Assembly (NCBI RefSeq): GCF_019145475.1
Contig: NZ_JAHTKI010000003.1
Coordinates: 62,001 to 126,000, forward strand
Length of the DNA: 64,000 bases
From: Pseudomonas botevensis
Lineage (GTDB): Bacteria; Pseudomonadota; Gammaproteobacteria; Pseudomonadales; Pseudomonadaceae
Direction: 5' to 3'
Positions 40,916 to 49,599 of this stretch are shown one piece after another. The notes beneath the pieces are model-generated. The model worked only from the letters and a program-made list of their open reading frames with translations, did not search any database and was not told the DNA's origin. Position 1 is the first letter of the stretch. Each line of letters begins with the position of its first letter. The position numbers were made by a program, and so were the translations under genes.

Positions 40916-41620
40916 GTGATTACTTCATCAACCGTCGTCAACTCAGTGGTAGAAAAACTCCGCGCTGCGCTGGCCCGTGGTCAGTGGCGCTCCGGCGACA
41001 TGCTGCCAGGCCAGCGCGAACTGGCCGAACAACTCGGCATCAGCCGCCCGAGCCTGCGCGAAGCCGTGATCGTGCTGGAAACCCTCGGCCTGGTGCGCTC
41101 GATGCCGGGCAAAGGCGTGGTGGTGCTCGACGCCCAACCGAGCGACAGCCCGAGCCACGACAGCGCGGTGGCCGGTGCCAGCCTCGAAGATGTGCTGCAA
41201 CTGCGCTACACCCTCGAACCGTTCATCGTCGGCCTGGTGGCGCAATCGATCAGCAGCAAGGAAGTCGGGCAACTGCGCCTGACCCTGATGGACATGCGCG
41301 AAGCCCTCGACGCCGGTGACAGCGAGGCCGGCGTCAGCGCCTACATCGCGTTCCACGAAGAACTGTTCACCCTGACCTCGAACCCGATTTTCCAGAGTGT
41401 GGTGCAGCAGACCAGCAACGCCCTCAAGCAAAGCGCCGAAGTGCTGCGCAACTCGCCGGAGCATCTGGCCGAACGCCTGGAAGAAAACGAAGCGGTCGTG
41501 CGCGCGATCCGCAGCAAGAACAGCGCCCAGGCCAGCGCCGAAATGCGCCGGCATATCCTGCGTGAAGGCCAGCGCATGGGCATCGAGCTGAACATTCCGG
41601 ATGACCATCTGAGCAACTGA
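40916..41620 (+). CDS. GntR-family (FadR subfamily) transcriptional regulator
   Basis: 234 residues. N-terminal winged helix-turn-helix with SGDMLPGQRELAEQLGISRPSLREA and LRPSMPG-type wing (VRSMPGKGVVV); C-terminal FCD ligand domain, with ELFTLTSNPIF and HILREGQRM. FCD regulators bind small organic acids. The GTG start at 40916 follows GGAG. The tight link to the upstream symporter suggests it senses the transported acid (inference). A second GntR gene follows 23 bases later. Confidence 0.9.
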   Translation: MITSSTVVNSVVEKLRAALARGQWRSGDMLPGQRELAEQLGISRPSLREAVIVLETLGLVRSMPGKGVVVLDAQPSDSPSHDSAVAGASLEDVLQLRYTLEPFIVGLVAQSISSKEVGQLRLTLMDMREALDAGDSEAGVSAYIAFHEELFTLTSNPIFQSVVQQTSNALKQSAEVLRNSPEHLAERLEENEAVVRAIRSKNSAQASAEMRRHILREGQRMGIELNIPDDHLSN

Positions 41621-41643
41621 AACCCTTTCACAGGAGAACGGCC

Positions 41644-42336
41644 ATGAACAGCCTTGCCACGTCGCACCCTCGCCAGACCTCGGCTGCCCTGCCCTTCTCC
41701 CGCTTGCAGGCACCGGCGGACGATCTGTATCCGCGCCTGCTGGATGCGATTCTCGACCAGCGCATCGATGCGGCCAGCCGCTTCACCGAAGAAAGCCTCA
41801 AGCAGATGTTCGGCGTCAGCCGCGCGGATGTTCGTCGGGTGCTGACGCAGTTGGCCCATGAGCAGATCATTGTGCTGCGGGCGAACCATCGACCGCGCGT
41901 TGCCGGGCCGGACGCCGAGCAGACCCGTCAGGCCCTGCACGCCCGGCGCCTGGCCGAAAGCACCTTGGTGCCGCTGGCTTGTCAGCACGCACAGGCTGAA
42001 GATTTGCAACGCCTGCGAGCCTTGATCGAACTTGAGCACCAGGCGGTGGATAAACATCGACGCGGGGCAGCGATTCGCCTGTCCGGAGAGTTTCATTTGC
42101 AGTTGGCGAGAATGGCTGGAAATGCACCGTTAGCGCACTTTCTCGGCACGCTGGTGCCGCTGACATCAGTGGCGATTGCGCGATGCACTGAAACCACGCA
42201 AAGCTGTTGCGGCTGGCAGGATCACGCCCGGATCGTCGATGCGATCGAGCGTGATGACGCGGCCATGGCCGTATCGCTGATGAACCGTCATCTGGACCAT
42301 CTGGAGCAGACGATTCTCAGCGGCTCCACTCACTGA
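41644..42336 (+). CDS. Second GntR-family (FCD) transcriptional regulator
   Basis: 230 residues. The winged HTH has LYPRLLDAILDQRID and FTEESLKQMFGVSRADVRRVL; the FCD domain runs from about 90. Its HTH is followed by AHEQIIVLRANHRPRVA. It is not a close duplicate of the preceding GntR gene: the two share only the general family pattern. A strong CAGGAGAAC precedes the ATG, 23 bases after the first regulator, so the two are probably cotranscribed. Confidence 0.88.
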   Translation: MNSLATSHPRQTSAALPFSRLQAPADDLYPRLLDAILDQRIDAASRFTEESLKQMFGVSRADVRRVLTQLAHEQIIVLRANHRPRVAGPDAEQTRQALHARRLAESTLVPLACQHAQAEDLQRLRALIELEHQAVDKHRRGAAIRLSGEFHLQLARMAGNAPLAHFLGTLVPLTSVAIARCTETTQSCCGWQDHARIVDAIERDDAAMAVSLMNRHLDHLEQTILSGSTH

Positions 42337-42349
42337 GGCAGCGGCGGAC

Positions 42350-43321
42350 TCAGTTCGCCGCCACTTTGGCAAAGCCCGCCCGGATTTTCTCTTCCGGCAA
42401 GTCGTCGGCAATGAACACGATCACGCTTTCCCGCGCCTCGCCCTCGGCCCACTCGGTATCCCAGTCGAAACCATAGAGTTTCAAAACGCCCTGGAACACC
42501 AGACGCCGATCTTCTCCGGCGATGTTCAGCACGCCCTTGTAACGCAGCAATTGCTTGCCATGTTCTTCCAGCAGTTCATTCATGAACGCACTGAGCTGAT
42601 CGATATCCAGCGGCTGGTCGGTGCGCAGCACCAGGCTGGAAATCCGGTCAATGGACGGCGCCTTGCTCACCGGGCGCAGGCTTACACCGCCACCGAGGTC
42701 GGCGTTGAGATTGAAACCGCGCACATCGAGCAGTTCGGCCAGATCGATGTTGCCATGCTCGACCACACGGATCGGCGCACGACGGTTGATCCGGGTCAGG
42801 CGCTCGCTCAGCGCAGTGAATGTCGCTTCGTCCACCAGATCGGTCTTGCTCACCAGCAGGCGGTCGGCGAAACCGATCTGTGCCTGGGCGATGGTCTGGG
42901 TCAGGTGCAGTTCGGTGTGGGCAGCGTCCACCAGGGTGATGATGCCGTCGAGCAAATAACGCTCGCGCAGTTCTTCGTCGATGAAAAAGGTCTGCGCCAC
43001 CGGCGCCGGATCGGCCAGGCCGGTGCATTCGATCACCAGGCGATCAAAGGCGATTTCGCCGCTGTCCAGACGCTCGAGCAGCAAGTACAGGGCTTTGGTC
43101 AGGTCGGTGTGGATGGTGCAGCAGACGCAGCCGTTGGCCAGGGTCATGACTTGCACCGGCTCGTCACCCAGCAACTGGGTATCGATGCCGGCGTCGCTGA
43201 ATTCGTTTTCGATCACGGCGATTTTCAGGCCGTGCTCGGCTTTCAACAGATGACGCAGCAATGTGGTCTTGCCGGCGCCGAGGAAACCGCTGAGCACCGT
43301 GACCGGGATGGGAGAGGACAA
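42350..43321 (-). CDS. yjiA: YjiA/COG0523-family G3E GTPase (metallochaperone-like)
   Basis: 323 residues. Walker A GFLGAGKT at 12-19, the metal-binding GCVCC at 64-68, and ECTGLADPAPV as the Walker B region; C-terminal CobW domain. The family delivers or senses Zn/Ni/Co/Fe; the substrate here is unknown. The start is TTG at 43321 (read MSSPIPVTVL), nine bases after AAGGAG; no ATG fits the domain. It ends the cluster cstA-yjiX-yjiA on the minus strand, with a REP-like hairpin between yjiX and yjiA. Confidence 0.9.
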   Translation of the reverse strand: MSSPIPVTVLSGFLGAGKTTLLRHLLKAEHGLKIAVIENEFSDAGIDTQLLGDEPVQVMTLANGCVCCTIHTDLTKALYLLLERLDSGEIAFDRLVIECTGLADPAPVAQTFFIDEELRERYLLDGIITLVDAAHTELHLTQTIAQAQIGFADRLLVSKTDLVDEATFTALSERLTRINRRAPIRVVEHGNIDLAELLDVRGFNLNADLGGGVSLRPVSKAPSIDRISSLVLRTDQPLDIDQLSAFMNELLEEHGKQLLRYKGVLNIAGEDRRLVFQGVLKLYGFDWDTEWAEGEARESVIVFIADDLPEEKIRAGFAKVAAN

Positions 43322-43353
43322 AACACGATCTCCTTCAATTGCACAAATAAAAA

Positions 43354-43381
43354 TGGGAGCAGGCCGAAAGACCTGCTCCCA
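43354..43381. repeat. REP-like hairpin between yjiX and yjiA
   Basis: TGGGAGCAGG ... CCTGCTCCCA, 10-bp perfect stem, 8-base loop. It may lower yjiA expression relative to cstA-yjiX. Confidence 0.65.
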
Positions 43382-43411
43382 CCTCACTTCTGGTGAACCG
43401 CGATCAGCGGC

Positions 43412-43609
43412 TCAACAGCACTTCGGCCCACCCTTGCCACCGTAACGGGCTTCCTGGCGTTCGCGGAAGAACACCTCGTAGCTCATCACCGGTTTGTCCG
43501 GGTGTTTGCTTTGCATATGCTCGACATAGGTGTCGTAGTCGGGCATGCCGACCATCAGGCGCGCAGCCTGACCGAGGTATTTACCGAGGCGACTCAGGTC
43601 ATTGAACAT
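43412..43609 (-). CDS. yjiX: YjiX/YbdD-family small protein
   Basis: 65 residues, [20 protein letters not shown] at the start, then [18 protein letters not shown] and [16 protein letters not shown], ending CC. The family always follows a CstA-type transporter; in E. coli yjiX accompanies the pyruvate transporter BtsT. It lies 15 bases after cstA. Confidence 0.92.
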   Translation of the reverse strand: MFNDLSRLGKYLGQAARLMVGMPDYDTYVEHMQSKHPDKPVMSYEVFFRERQEARYGGKGGPKCC

Positions 43610-43624
43610 CGTGCAATCCTCTGG

Positions 43625-45691
43625 TTACGCGTCCGGCAGCGCCTGGAATGGCGATTCTTTATCCGTACGCTCTTTTTTGCCCCAGGCGGCGATGCCGACC
43701 TTGAGCGCATAGAACAGGATGCTGAATACCACGAACAGGAACAGCGCGGTCAGTGTTGCGTTGGTGTAGGCGTTGAAGATCACGTGCTGCATCTGATCGA
43801 TGCTCTTGGCCGGGGCAATGACCTGACCGGCGGCCAGCGCATCACTGTACTTCTTGGCCAGCGACAGGAAGCCGATCGCCGGGTTGGCGTCGAACAGCTT
43901 GATGAAGCCTGCGGTGGTGGTGCAGATCAGCAGCCAGGCCGCCGGCAGCAAGGTGACCCAAATGTAGCGCTGGCGCTTCATTTTGATCAGCACGACGGTG
44001 CCGAGCATCAGCGCGATACCGGCCAGCATCTGGTTGGAGATACCGAACAGCGGCCACAGGGTATTGATGCCGCCCAGCGGATCGATCACGCCTTGGTACA
44101 GCAACCAGCCCCACATCGCCACACAACCGGCGGTGGCGATCAGGTTGGCGGTCCAGGATTCGGTACGCTTCAGCGCCGGCACGAAAGAGCCGAGCAGATC
44201 CTGCAGCATGAAACGCCCGGCACGAGTACCGGCGTCGACAGCGGTCAGGATGAACAGCGCTTCGAACAGGATTGCGAAGTGGTACCAGAACGCCATGGTG
44301 TTCTCACCCGGCAGGACACTGTGCAGAATCTGCGCGATACCGACCGCCAGGGTCGGCGCACCGCCGGCACGGGCCAGGATGGTGGTTTCGCCGATGTCGT
44401 GAGCCACGGCTTGCAGGGCATCCGGAGTGATGGCGAAGCCCCAGCCGCTGACGGCCTGAGCGACGGCCACCACATCCCCGCCGACCACGGCCGCCGGGCT
44501 GTTCATGGCGAAGTACACGCCCGGCTCGATCACCGACGCGGCAACCATGGCCATGATCGCCACGAACGACTCCATCAGCATGCCGCCGTAACCGATGTAG
44601 CGGGCGTTGGTTTCGTTATCCAGCAGCTTCGGCGTGGTGCCGGAAGAGATCAGCGCATGGAAACCGGACACCGCGCCGCAGGCAATGGTGATGAACAGGA
44701 ACGGGAACAGGCCGCCCTTCCACACCGGGCCGGTGCCGTCGACGAACTGGGTCAGCGCCGGCATTTTCAGCTCGGGCATGGTGATCAGGATGCCGATCGC
44801 CAGGGCGATGATGGTGCCGATTTTCAGGAAGGTCGAGAGGTAGTCACGCGGGGCCAGAATCAGCCACACCGGCAGTACGGCAGCGACGAAGCCATAACCG
44901 ATCAGCATCCAGGTGATTTGCACACCGGTAAAGCTGAACGCCTTGGCCCACACCGGATCGGCGGCGACCTGCCCGCCCAGCCAGATCGAACCCAGCAGCA
45001 ACAGCACACCAATGATGGAGATTTCGCCGATGCGCCCCGGGCGGATGTAGCGCATGTAGACGCCCATGAACATCGCGATCGGGATGGTCGCCATCACCGT
45101 GAAAATGCCCCACGGGCTCTCGGCCAGCGCTTTAACCACGATCAGCGCCAACACCGCGAGGATGATGATCATGATCAGGAAGCAGCCGAACAGCGCGATG
45201 GTGCCAGGGATGCGGCCCATTTCTTCACGCACCATGTCGCCAAGGGAGCGGCCGTTGCGCCGGGTCGACATGAACAGAACCATGAAGTCCTGCACCGCGC
45301 CCGCGAGCACCACGCCGGCGATCAGCCAGAGCGTGCCGGGCAAGTAGCCCATCTGCGCCGCCAGAACCGGACCGACCAGCGGCCCTGCACCAGCAATCGC
45401 CGCGAAGTGGTGACCGAAAAGAATGTGTTTGTTGGTCGGAACGTAGTCCAGACCGTCGTTGTTGAGCACGGCGGGGGTGGCCCGGCGCGGATCGAGTTGC
45501 ATCACATTGTTAGCGATGAACAGGCTGTAGTAACGGTACGCAACCAGATAGATGGCCACGGCAGCGACCACGATCCACAAGGCGTTGATCGCCTCTCCTC
45601 GGCGCAATGCCACTACGCCCAGGGCGCACGCTCCTACGATTGCCAGCACTAGCCAGGGTAAGTGGCGCAGCGGGCTATTATTATTTTTCAT
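43625..45691 (-). CDS. cstA: CstA-family carbon starvation / pyruvate transporter
   Basis: 688 residues, about 16-18 transmembrane helices; RYYSLFIANNVMQLDPRR and LFGHHFAAIAGAGPLVGPV at the N-terminus are the CstA signatures, with GGDVVAVAQAVSGWG in the middle. Members import pyruvate (BtsT, CstA) or peptides during starvation. It heads cstA-yjiX-yjiA and is divergent from mapZ. The upstream stretch on its strand has a TAAACT element but no clear -35. Confidence 0.95.
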   Translation of the reverse strand: MKNNNSPLRHLPWLVLAIVGACALGVVALRRGEAINALWIVVAAVAIYLVAYRYYSLFIANNVMQLDPRRATPAVLNNDGLDYVPTNKHILFGHHFAAIAGAGPLVGPVLAAQMGYLPGTLWLIAGVVLAGAVQDFMVLFMSTRRNGRSLGDMVREEMGRIPGTIALFGCFLIMIIILAVLALIVVKALAESPWGIFTVMATIPIAMFMGVYMRYIRPGRIGEISIIGVLLLLGSIWLGGQVAADPVWAKAFSFTGVQITWMLIGYGFVAAVLPVWLILAPRDYLSTFLKIGTIIALAIGILITMPELKMPALTQFVDGTGPVWKGGLFPFLFITIACGAVSGFHALISSGTTPKLLDNETNARYIGYGGMLMESFVAIMAMVAASVIEPGVYFAMNSPAAVVGGDVVAVAQAVSGWGFAITPDALQAVAHDIGETTILARAGGAPTLAVGIAQILHSVLPGENTMAFWYHFAILFEALFILTAVDAGTRAGRFMLQDLLGSFVPALKRTESWTANLIATAGCVAMWGWLLYQGVIDPLGGINTLWPLFGISNQMLAGIALMLGTVVLIKMKRQRYIWVTLLPAAWLLICTTTAGFIKLFDANPAIGFLSLAKKYSDALAAGQVIAPAKSIDQMQHVIFNAYTNATLTALFLFVVFSILFYALKVGIAAWGKKERTDKESPFQALPDA

Positions 45692-45793
45692 TTTTTTATT
45701 CCAGCCAGGTTGGACAGAAAGACAGCCACCCCGAGTTTAGCCCCGTTGACGGCAAAGACCATACCCGACATTGGTCTAGGCACCCGCTCCCCA

Positions 45794-45824
45794 TTGGCAA
45801 CCTGTCACCGGACAGGTCTATAGT
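45794..45824 (+). promoter_or_regulatory. mapZ promoter with 19-base spacer and internal dyad (MerR-type architecture)
   Basis: -35 TTGGCA at 45794-45799 and -10 TATAGT at 45819-45824, each five of six, are separated by 19 bases that hold a perfect dyad ACCTGTC-ACCG-GACAGGT (45800-45817). A long spacer filled by a palindrome is the hallmark of promoters activated by MerR-family regulators. The SD GAGGA and ATG at 45851 follow about 20 bases after the expected start point. Confidence 0.55.
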
Positions 45825-45850
45825 CAGCCTACCTTCGTGAGGATTGCGCC

Positions 45851-46219
45851 ATGAGCGAGCACCCAGCAGAGCGTCGCCGCTTCAAACGTATCGCGTTCGA
45901 TGCCAGAACCGAGCTGAGTCAGGGTCAATTCATCTGGCCGGTGAAGCTGATCGACCTGTCACTCAAGGGCTTGCTGATCGAGCGGCCGGAGCCCTGGCTG
46001 GGCGATCCGGAACAGGACTTCTACGTCGACATTCATCTGAGCGATGAGGTCGATATCGAGATGGACGTGCAGTTGGCGCACGAAGATCACGGGCAGTTGG
46101 GGTTTGTCTGCCGACATATCAGCCTCGAATCGATCCAGCGCCTGCGGCGCTTGATCGAACTCAATCTGGCTGACGAAACCGAGCTGGAACGTGAACTGGC
46201 CGCGTTGATCGATATCTAG
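45851..46219 (+). CDS. mapZ: MapZ-like PilZ-domain c-di-GMP receptor
   Basis: 122 residues, a single PilZ domain. The c-di-GMP contacts RRRFKR (8-13) and DLSLKG (D35, S37, G40) are intact. Length, C-terminal HISLESIQRLRRLIELNL and gene order match PA4608, the P. aeruginosa receptor MapZ, which binds the chemotaxis methyltransferase CheR1 and alters flagellar switching. The orthology is inferred from similarity and neighbours (cstA on one side, radA on the other). It lies 8 kb from morA, and its promoter region has a MerR-type layout. Confidence 0.88.
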   Translation: MSEHPAERRRFKRIAFDARTELSQGQFIWPVKLIDLSLKGLLIERPEPWLGDPEQDFYVDIHLSDEVDIEMDVQLAHEDHGQLGFVCRHISLESIQRLRRLIELNLADETELERELAALIDI

Positions 46220-46238
46220 CGCCGACCGCCAATCCAGT

Positions 46239-46265
46239 GTGGGAGCAGGCTTGCTCGCTCCCACA
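46239..46265. repeat. Single REP hairpin between mapZ and radA
   Basis: GTGGGAGC ... GCTCCCAC closing a GAGC-type inner part; lies between convergent genes and could act as a stop for both. Confidence 0.7.
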
Positions 46266-46286
46266 GATAGATCGCTCGCCGAGCGA

Positions 46287-47654
46287 TTACTCGAACAGCG
46301 AGTCCAGCGCCTGCTCCAAGCGCGTCACGGCAATGATCTGCAACCCCGCCGGCGCTTCCTTCGGCGCGTTGCCCTTGGGCACGATCGCGCGTTTGAAACC
46401 GTGCTTGGCCGCTTCCTTCAAGCGCTCCTGACCGCTCGGCACCGGGCGCACCTCGCCGGACAGTCCGACTTCACCGAACACCAGCAGATCATGGGGCAAT
46501 GGCCGGTTGCGCAGGCTGGACATGACGGCTGCCATCAACGCCAGGTCGGAGGCGGTTTCCAGCACCTTCACCCCACCGACCACGTTGAGGAATACGTCTT
46601 GGTCATGGGTGGGGATGCCACCATGGCGGTGCAACACCGCCAACAGCATCGCCAGACGGTTCTGATCCAGCCCGAGCGTGACCCGGCGCGGGTTCGCCAG
46701 ATGGCTGTCATCCACCAGCGCCTGGACTTCCACCAGCATCGGCCGGGTGCCTTCCCAGGTTGCCATCACCACACTGCCCGGCACTTCTTCCTGGGCACGG
46801 GTCAGAAAAATCGCCGACGGGTTGGAGACTTCTTTCAGGCCCTTGTCGGTCATGCCGAACACACCCAATTCGTTGACCGCGCCGAAACGGTTCTTCACCG
46901 CCCGCAACAAACGCAAACGGCCATCGGACTCGCCTTCGAAATACAGCACGGTGTCGACCATGTGCTCCAGCACGCGCGGCCCGGCCAACGCGCCTTCCTT
47001 GGTCACGTGGCCGACGAGGAAAATCGCCGTGCCGCTCTGCTTGGCATAACGCACCAGCAGCGCCGCGCTCTCGCGCACCTGGGAAACACCACCCGGGGCC
47101 GACTGCAACTGTTCGGTGAAAATGGTCTGGATCGAGTCGATCACCATCACCCGGGGTTTCTCCTGACGGGCGGTGGCGATGATGCTTTCAATGCAGGTTT
47201 CGGTCATCACCCGCAGTTGATCCTGGGGCAGACCCAGCCGGCGGGCGCGCATCGCCACCTGCTGTTGGGACTCTTCGCCGGTGACGTACAGCGCCGGCAT
47301 GCTTCTGGCGAGGTTGCACAGGGTCTGCAACAGGATCGTTGATTTGCCGATACCCGGATCGCCGCCGATCAGCACCACCGAACCGTCCACCAGACCGCCG
47401 CCCAGCACCCGGTCAAGTTCACCGGACGCAGTGGAAAAACGCGGAATCTCTTCGACGCTGACTTCGGCCAGCGTCTTGATCTGCGCCTGCTGCCCGGCCC
47501 AACCGGTGCGACCGCTTGGCGCCGCAGCGCCGCCGCTCTCGACCATGGTTTCGGTCAGCGTGTTCCAGGCCCCGCACTCACCGCACTGGCCGGCCCACTT
47601 GGGAAAGGTTGCGCCGCACTCGGTGCAGCCGTACATGCGCTTGGCCTTGGCCAT
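46287..47654 (-). CDS. radA: RadA, DNA repair / recombination helicase
   Basis: Helps branch migration during homologous recombination; also needed in natural transformation in some species. 455 residues: zinc finger C10-C13-C24-C27, RecA-like P-loop GGDPGIGKST at 97-106, the RadA motif VKNRFGAVNELG, and a C-terminal Lon-like domain. The start at 47654 (MAKAKRMYGC) begins right at the finger; the upstream in-frame ATG at 47726 overlaps the terminator region. Convergent with mapZ. Confidence 0.97.
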   Translation of the reverse strand: MAKAKRMYGCTECGATFPKWAGQCGECGAWNTLTETMVESGGAAAPSGRTGWAGQQAQIKTLAEVSVEEIPRFSTASGELDRVLGGGLVDGSVVLIGGDPGIGKSTILLQTLCNLARSMPALYVTGEESQQQVAMRARRLGLPQDQLRVMTETCIESIIATARQEKPRVMVIDSIQTIFTEQLQSAPGGVSQVRESAALLVRYAKQSGTAIFLVGHVTKEGALAGPRVLEHMVDTVLYFEGESDGRLRLLRAVKNRFGAVNELGVFGMTDKGLKEVSNPSAIFLTRAQEEVPGSVVMATWEGTRPMLVEVQALVDDSHLANPRRVTLGLDQNRLAMLLAVLHRHGGIPTHDQDVFLNVVGGVKVLETASDLALMAAVMSSLRNRPLPHDLLVFGEVGLSGEVRPVPSGQERLKEAAKHGFKRAIVPKGNAPKEAPAGLQIIAVTRLEQALDSLFE

Positions 47655-47718
47655 CTGATCCCCCGGCAAAAACCGCGATGATACCCCAGCCAAGGGCGAC
47701 CGGAGCACAAGGACAACA

Positions 47719-47761
47719 CCACGCAAAACGGGGCCTGAAAGTCAGGCCCCGTTTTGCGTGG
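47719..47761. terminator. Long perfect hairpin after katB, upstream of radA
   Basis: A 20-bp perfect stem with a three-base loop; the core is CGCAAAACGGGGCCTGA and its complement. It has a four-T run inside each arm but no T tail. It lies just after the katB stop and before the radA start on the same strand, so it most likely terminates katB. Confidence 0.8.
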
Positions 47762-47771
47762 TGCGATGCCG

Positions 47772-49313
47772 TCAGTCGGAAAGTTTCGCCGCCAGCGCTT
47801 TCACCCGGTCGAGATCGCCTTTGGCAACCTTGCTCACACCGGCACCATATTCCGGGTCAGCCTTGTACAAAAACGACAGGATGATGTGCTTGCTTTCATC
47901 ATCGGCGGAAGCCAGCGATCCACCGAAACTTTCGATCAGATCCTGACGTTCCTTTTTGCTGAACGAGCGATACAGGTCGCCGGCCTGACGGAAGTTCTGC
48001 TCACGCTGGATCTTCGCCTGATCGGTACTGCCCGCCAGCGCCAACTGGCTGTAACGCGCTGCCGGGGTCTCTTCGCGAGGTTGCAGACGGCTCGGCTGGT
48101 AATTCACGCCCGACTGCGTGGCACCGGCATTCATCGCGCCATCCTGATTGCCGTTGTTCACGGCAACTTTTGCCGCATTGATCGGCAACTGCGACGAGTT
48201 GGCCCCCAGACGATGCATTTGTGTATCGGCGTAAGCGAATATCCGCCCCTGTAACAAGCGATCTTCCGACGGCTCGATACCGGGCACGACATTCGAGGGG
48301 GCCATGGCAACTTGTTCGGTTTCCTGGAACACGTTTTGTGGATTACGGTTCAACACCATTTGTCCAACTTTTCGCTCAGGAACGCCCGGCCAGATCTTGG
48401 TTGCATCCAGAGGATCGAAATCAAACTTGGACAAATCTTTTGGATTTAGAACCTGAACGTACAAGTCCCATTTCGGGAAATTGCCCTTTGCGATATTCGC
48501 CACCAGGTCATTGGTCATATGACTGTAGTCTTGCCCCTGGACTTTGACGACTTCTTGCGGATCAAGGTTTTTGACGCCCTGCAAACTTTTCCAGTGGAAC
48601 TTCACATAGTTCACATCGCCCTTGGCGTTAATCAGCTTATAGGCGTGCACGCTGTTGCCATCCATTTCCCGATAACTCGCCGGCGTCCCAGAGTTGGAGT
48701 ACAACTCGGTCAGCGTACGGGTCGCCTCAGGAACATGGGAGAAGAAGTCGAAACGTCGTGAGTCATCGTCCAGATTGGTGCGCGGATCAGGTTTGAAGGC
48801 GTGAACCATGTCCGGGAACTTGATCGCGTCGCGGATGAAGAAGGTCGGGAAATTGTTGCCGACCAGATCCCAGTTGCCGTCCGCCGTGTAGAACTTGGTG
48901 GCAAAACCGCGAGGGTCACGCAGGGTTTCCGGGGAATGGTTGCCATGAACCACCGCCGAGAAGCGCACGAACACCGGGGTGACCTGCCCGGCGGCAAAGA
49001 CCTTGGCCTTGCTCAGGTCACTGATGTCGTTGGTCACGGTGAACGAGCCATGGGCTCCAGTACCACGGGCATGCACCACGCGCTCCGGAATGCGTTCGCG
49101 GTCGAAACGCTGCAACTTCTGGATCAACTGCACATCCTGCAGCAGCACCGGGCCAGTGGCGCCGGCCGTCTGCGAATTCTGGTTGTCACCGACTGCCGCA
49201 CCGTTATCACGGGTCAGTGGCGCGGCATTCACGGAGAAGGCCATGAGACTGGCGGTGAGTACACCGAGACTGCGGCGATGGGGAAAAACCCCAAGGCGAA
49301 AAGTGGGAGTCAT
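47772..49313 (-). CDS. katB: KatB, secreted heme catalase
   Basis: Breaks down hydrogen peroxide, probably in the periplasm. 513 residues, the length of P. aeruginosa KatB: signal peptide ending SVNA at residue 30, catalytic H81 in VVHARGTGAHG, Asn in LVGNNFP (153-154) and the heme-ligand Tyr in RIFAYADTQMHRLG. The start at 49313 follows GAGGATCC. In P. aeruginosa katB is peroxide-induced through OxyR; only a weak OxyR-like pattern can be seen upstream here. Confidence 0.95.
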   Translation of the reverse strand: MTPTFRLGVFPHRRSLGVLTASLMAFSVNAAPLTRDNGAAVGDNQNSQTAGATGPVLLQDVQLIQKLQRFDRERIPERVVHARGTGAHGSFTVTNDISDLSKAKVFAAGQVTPVFVRFSAVVHGNHSPETLRDPRGFATKFYTADGNWDLVGNNFPTFFIRDAIKFPDMVHAFKPDPRTNLDDDSRRFDFFSHVPEATRTLTELYSNSGTPASYREMDGNSVHAYKLINAKGDVNYVKFHWKSLQGVKNLDPQEVVKVQGQDYSHMTNDLVANIAKGNFPKWDLYVQVLNPKDLSKFDFDPLDATKIWPGVPERKVGQMVLNRNPQNVFQETEQVAMAPSNVVPGIEPSEDRLLQGRIFAYADTQMHRLGANSSQLPINAAKVAVNNGNQDGAMNAGATQSGVNYQPSRLQPREETPAARYSQLALAGSTDQAKIQREQNFRQAGDLYRSFSKKERQDLIESFGGSLASADDESKHIILSFLYKADPEYGAGVSKVAKGDLDRVKALAAKLSD

Positions 49314-49599
49314 ATCAGGATCCTCTGTTGTTTTGGTACGCATCCAGGTGCGCCAGACAGAGGCTAGAGGGCGTTCTGCACAAACATAAATAGAAAGATC
49401 GTAAACGGATGATTGATAAATTTTTCTTCAACATCAGCCCATTACAGTTTATTTCGCGCGCGATTAGTGGCACTTTGCAAACTAATCGTCGATTAATGTG
49501 TCGATAAAAACGGGCATTGTAAGAAGGTGTTTCGCGCAGGACGCGTTTTGCTGATTTACACTGCGTACACCAAACTCATCTGTAACAAGGAAATAACCT

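Noticed and set aside
43502..45652. 716-codon open frame opposite cstA
   Set aside because: Shadow of the CstA transmembrane frame; product highly charged with no domain.
49380..49430. OxyR-like ATAG pattern upstream of katB
   Set aside because: Only one ATAG and partial matches at the expected 7-base steps; too weak to list as a site.
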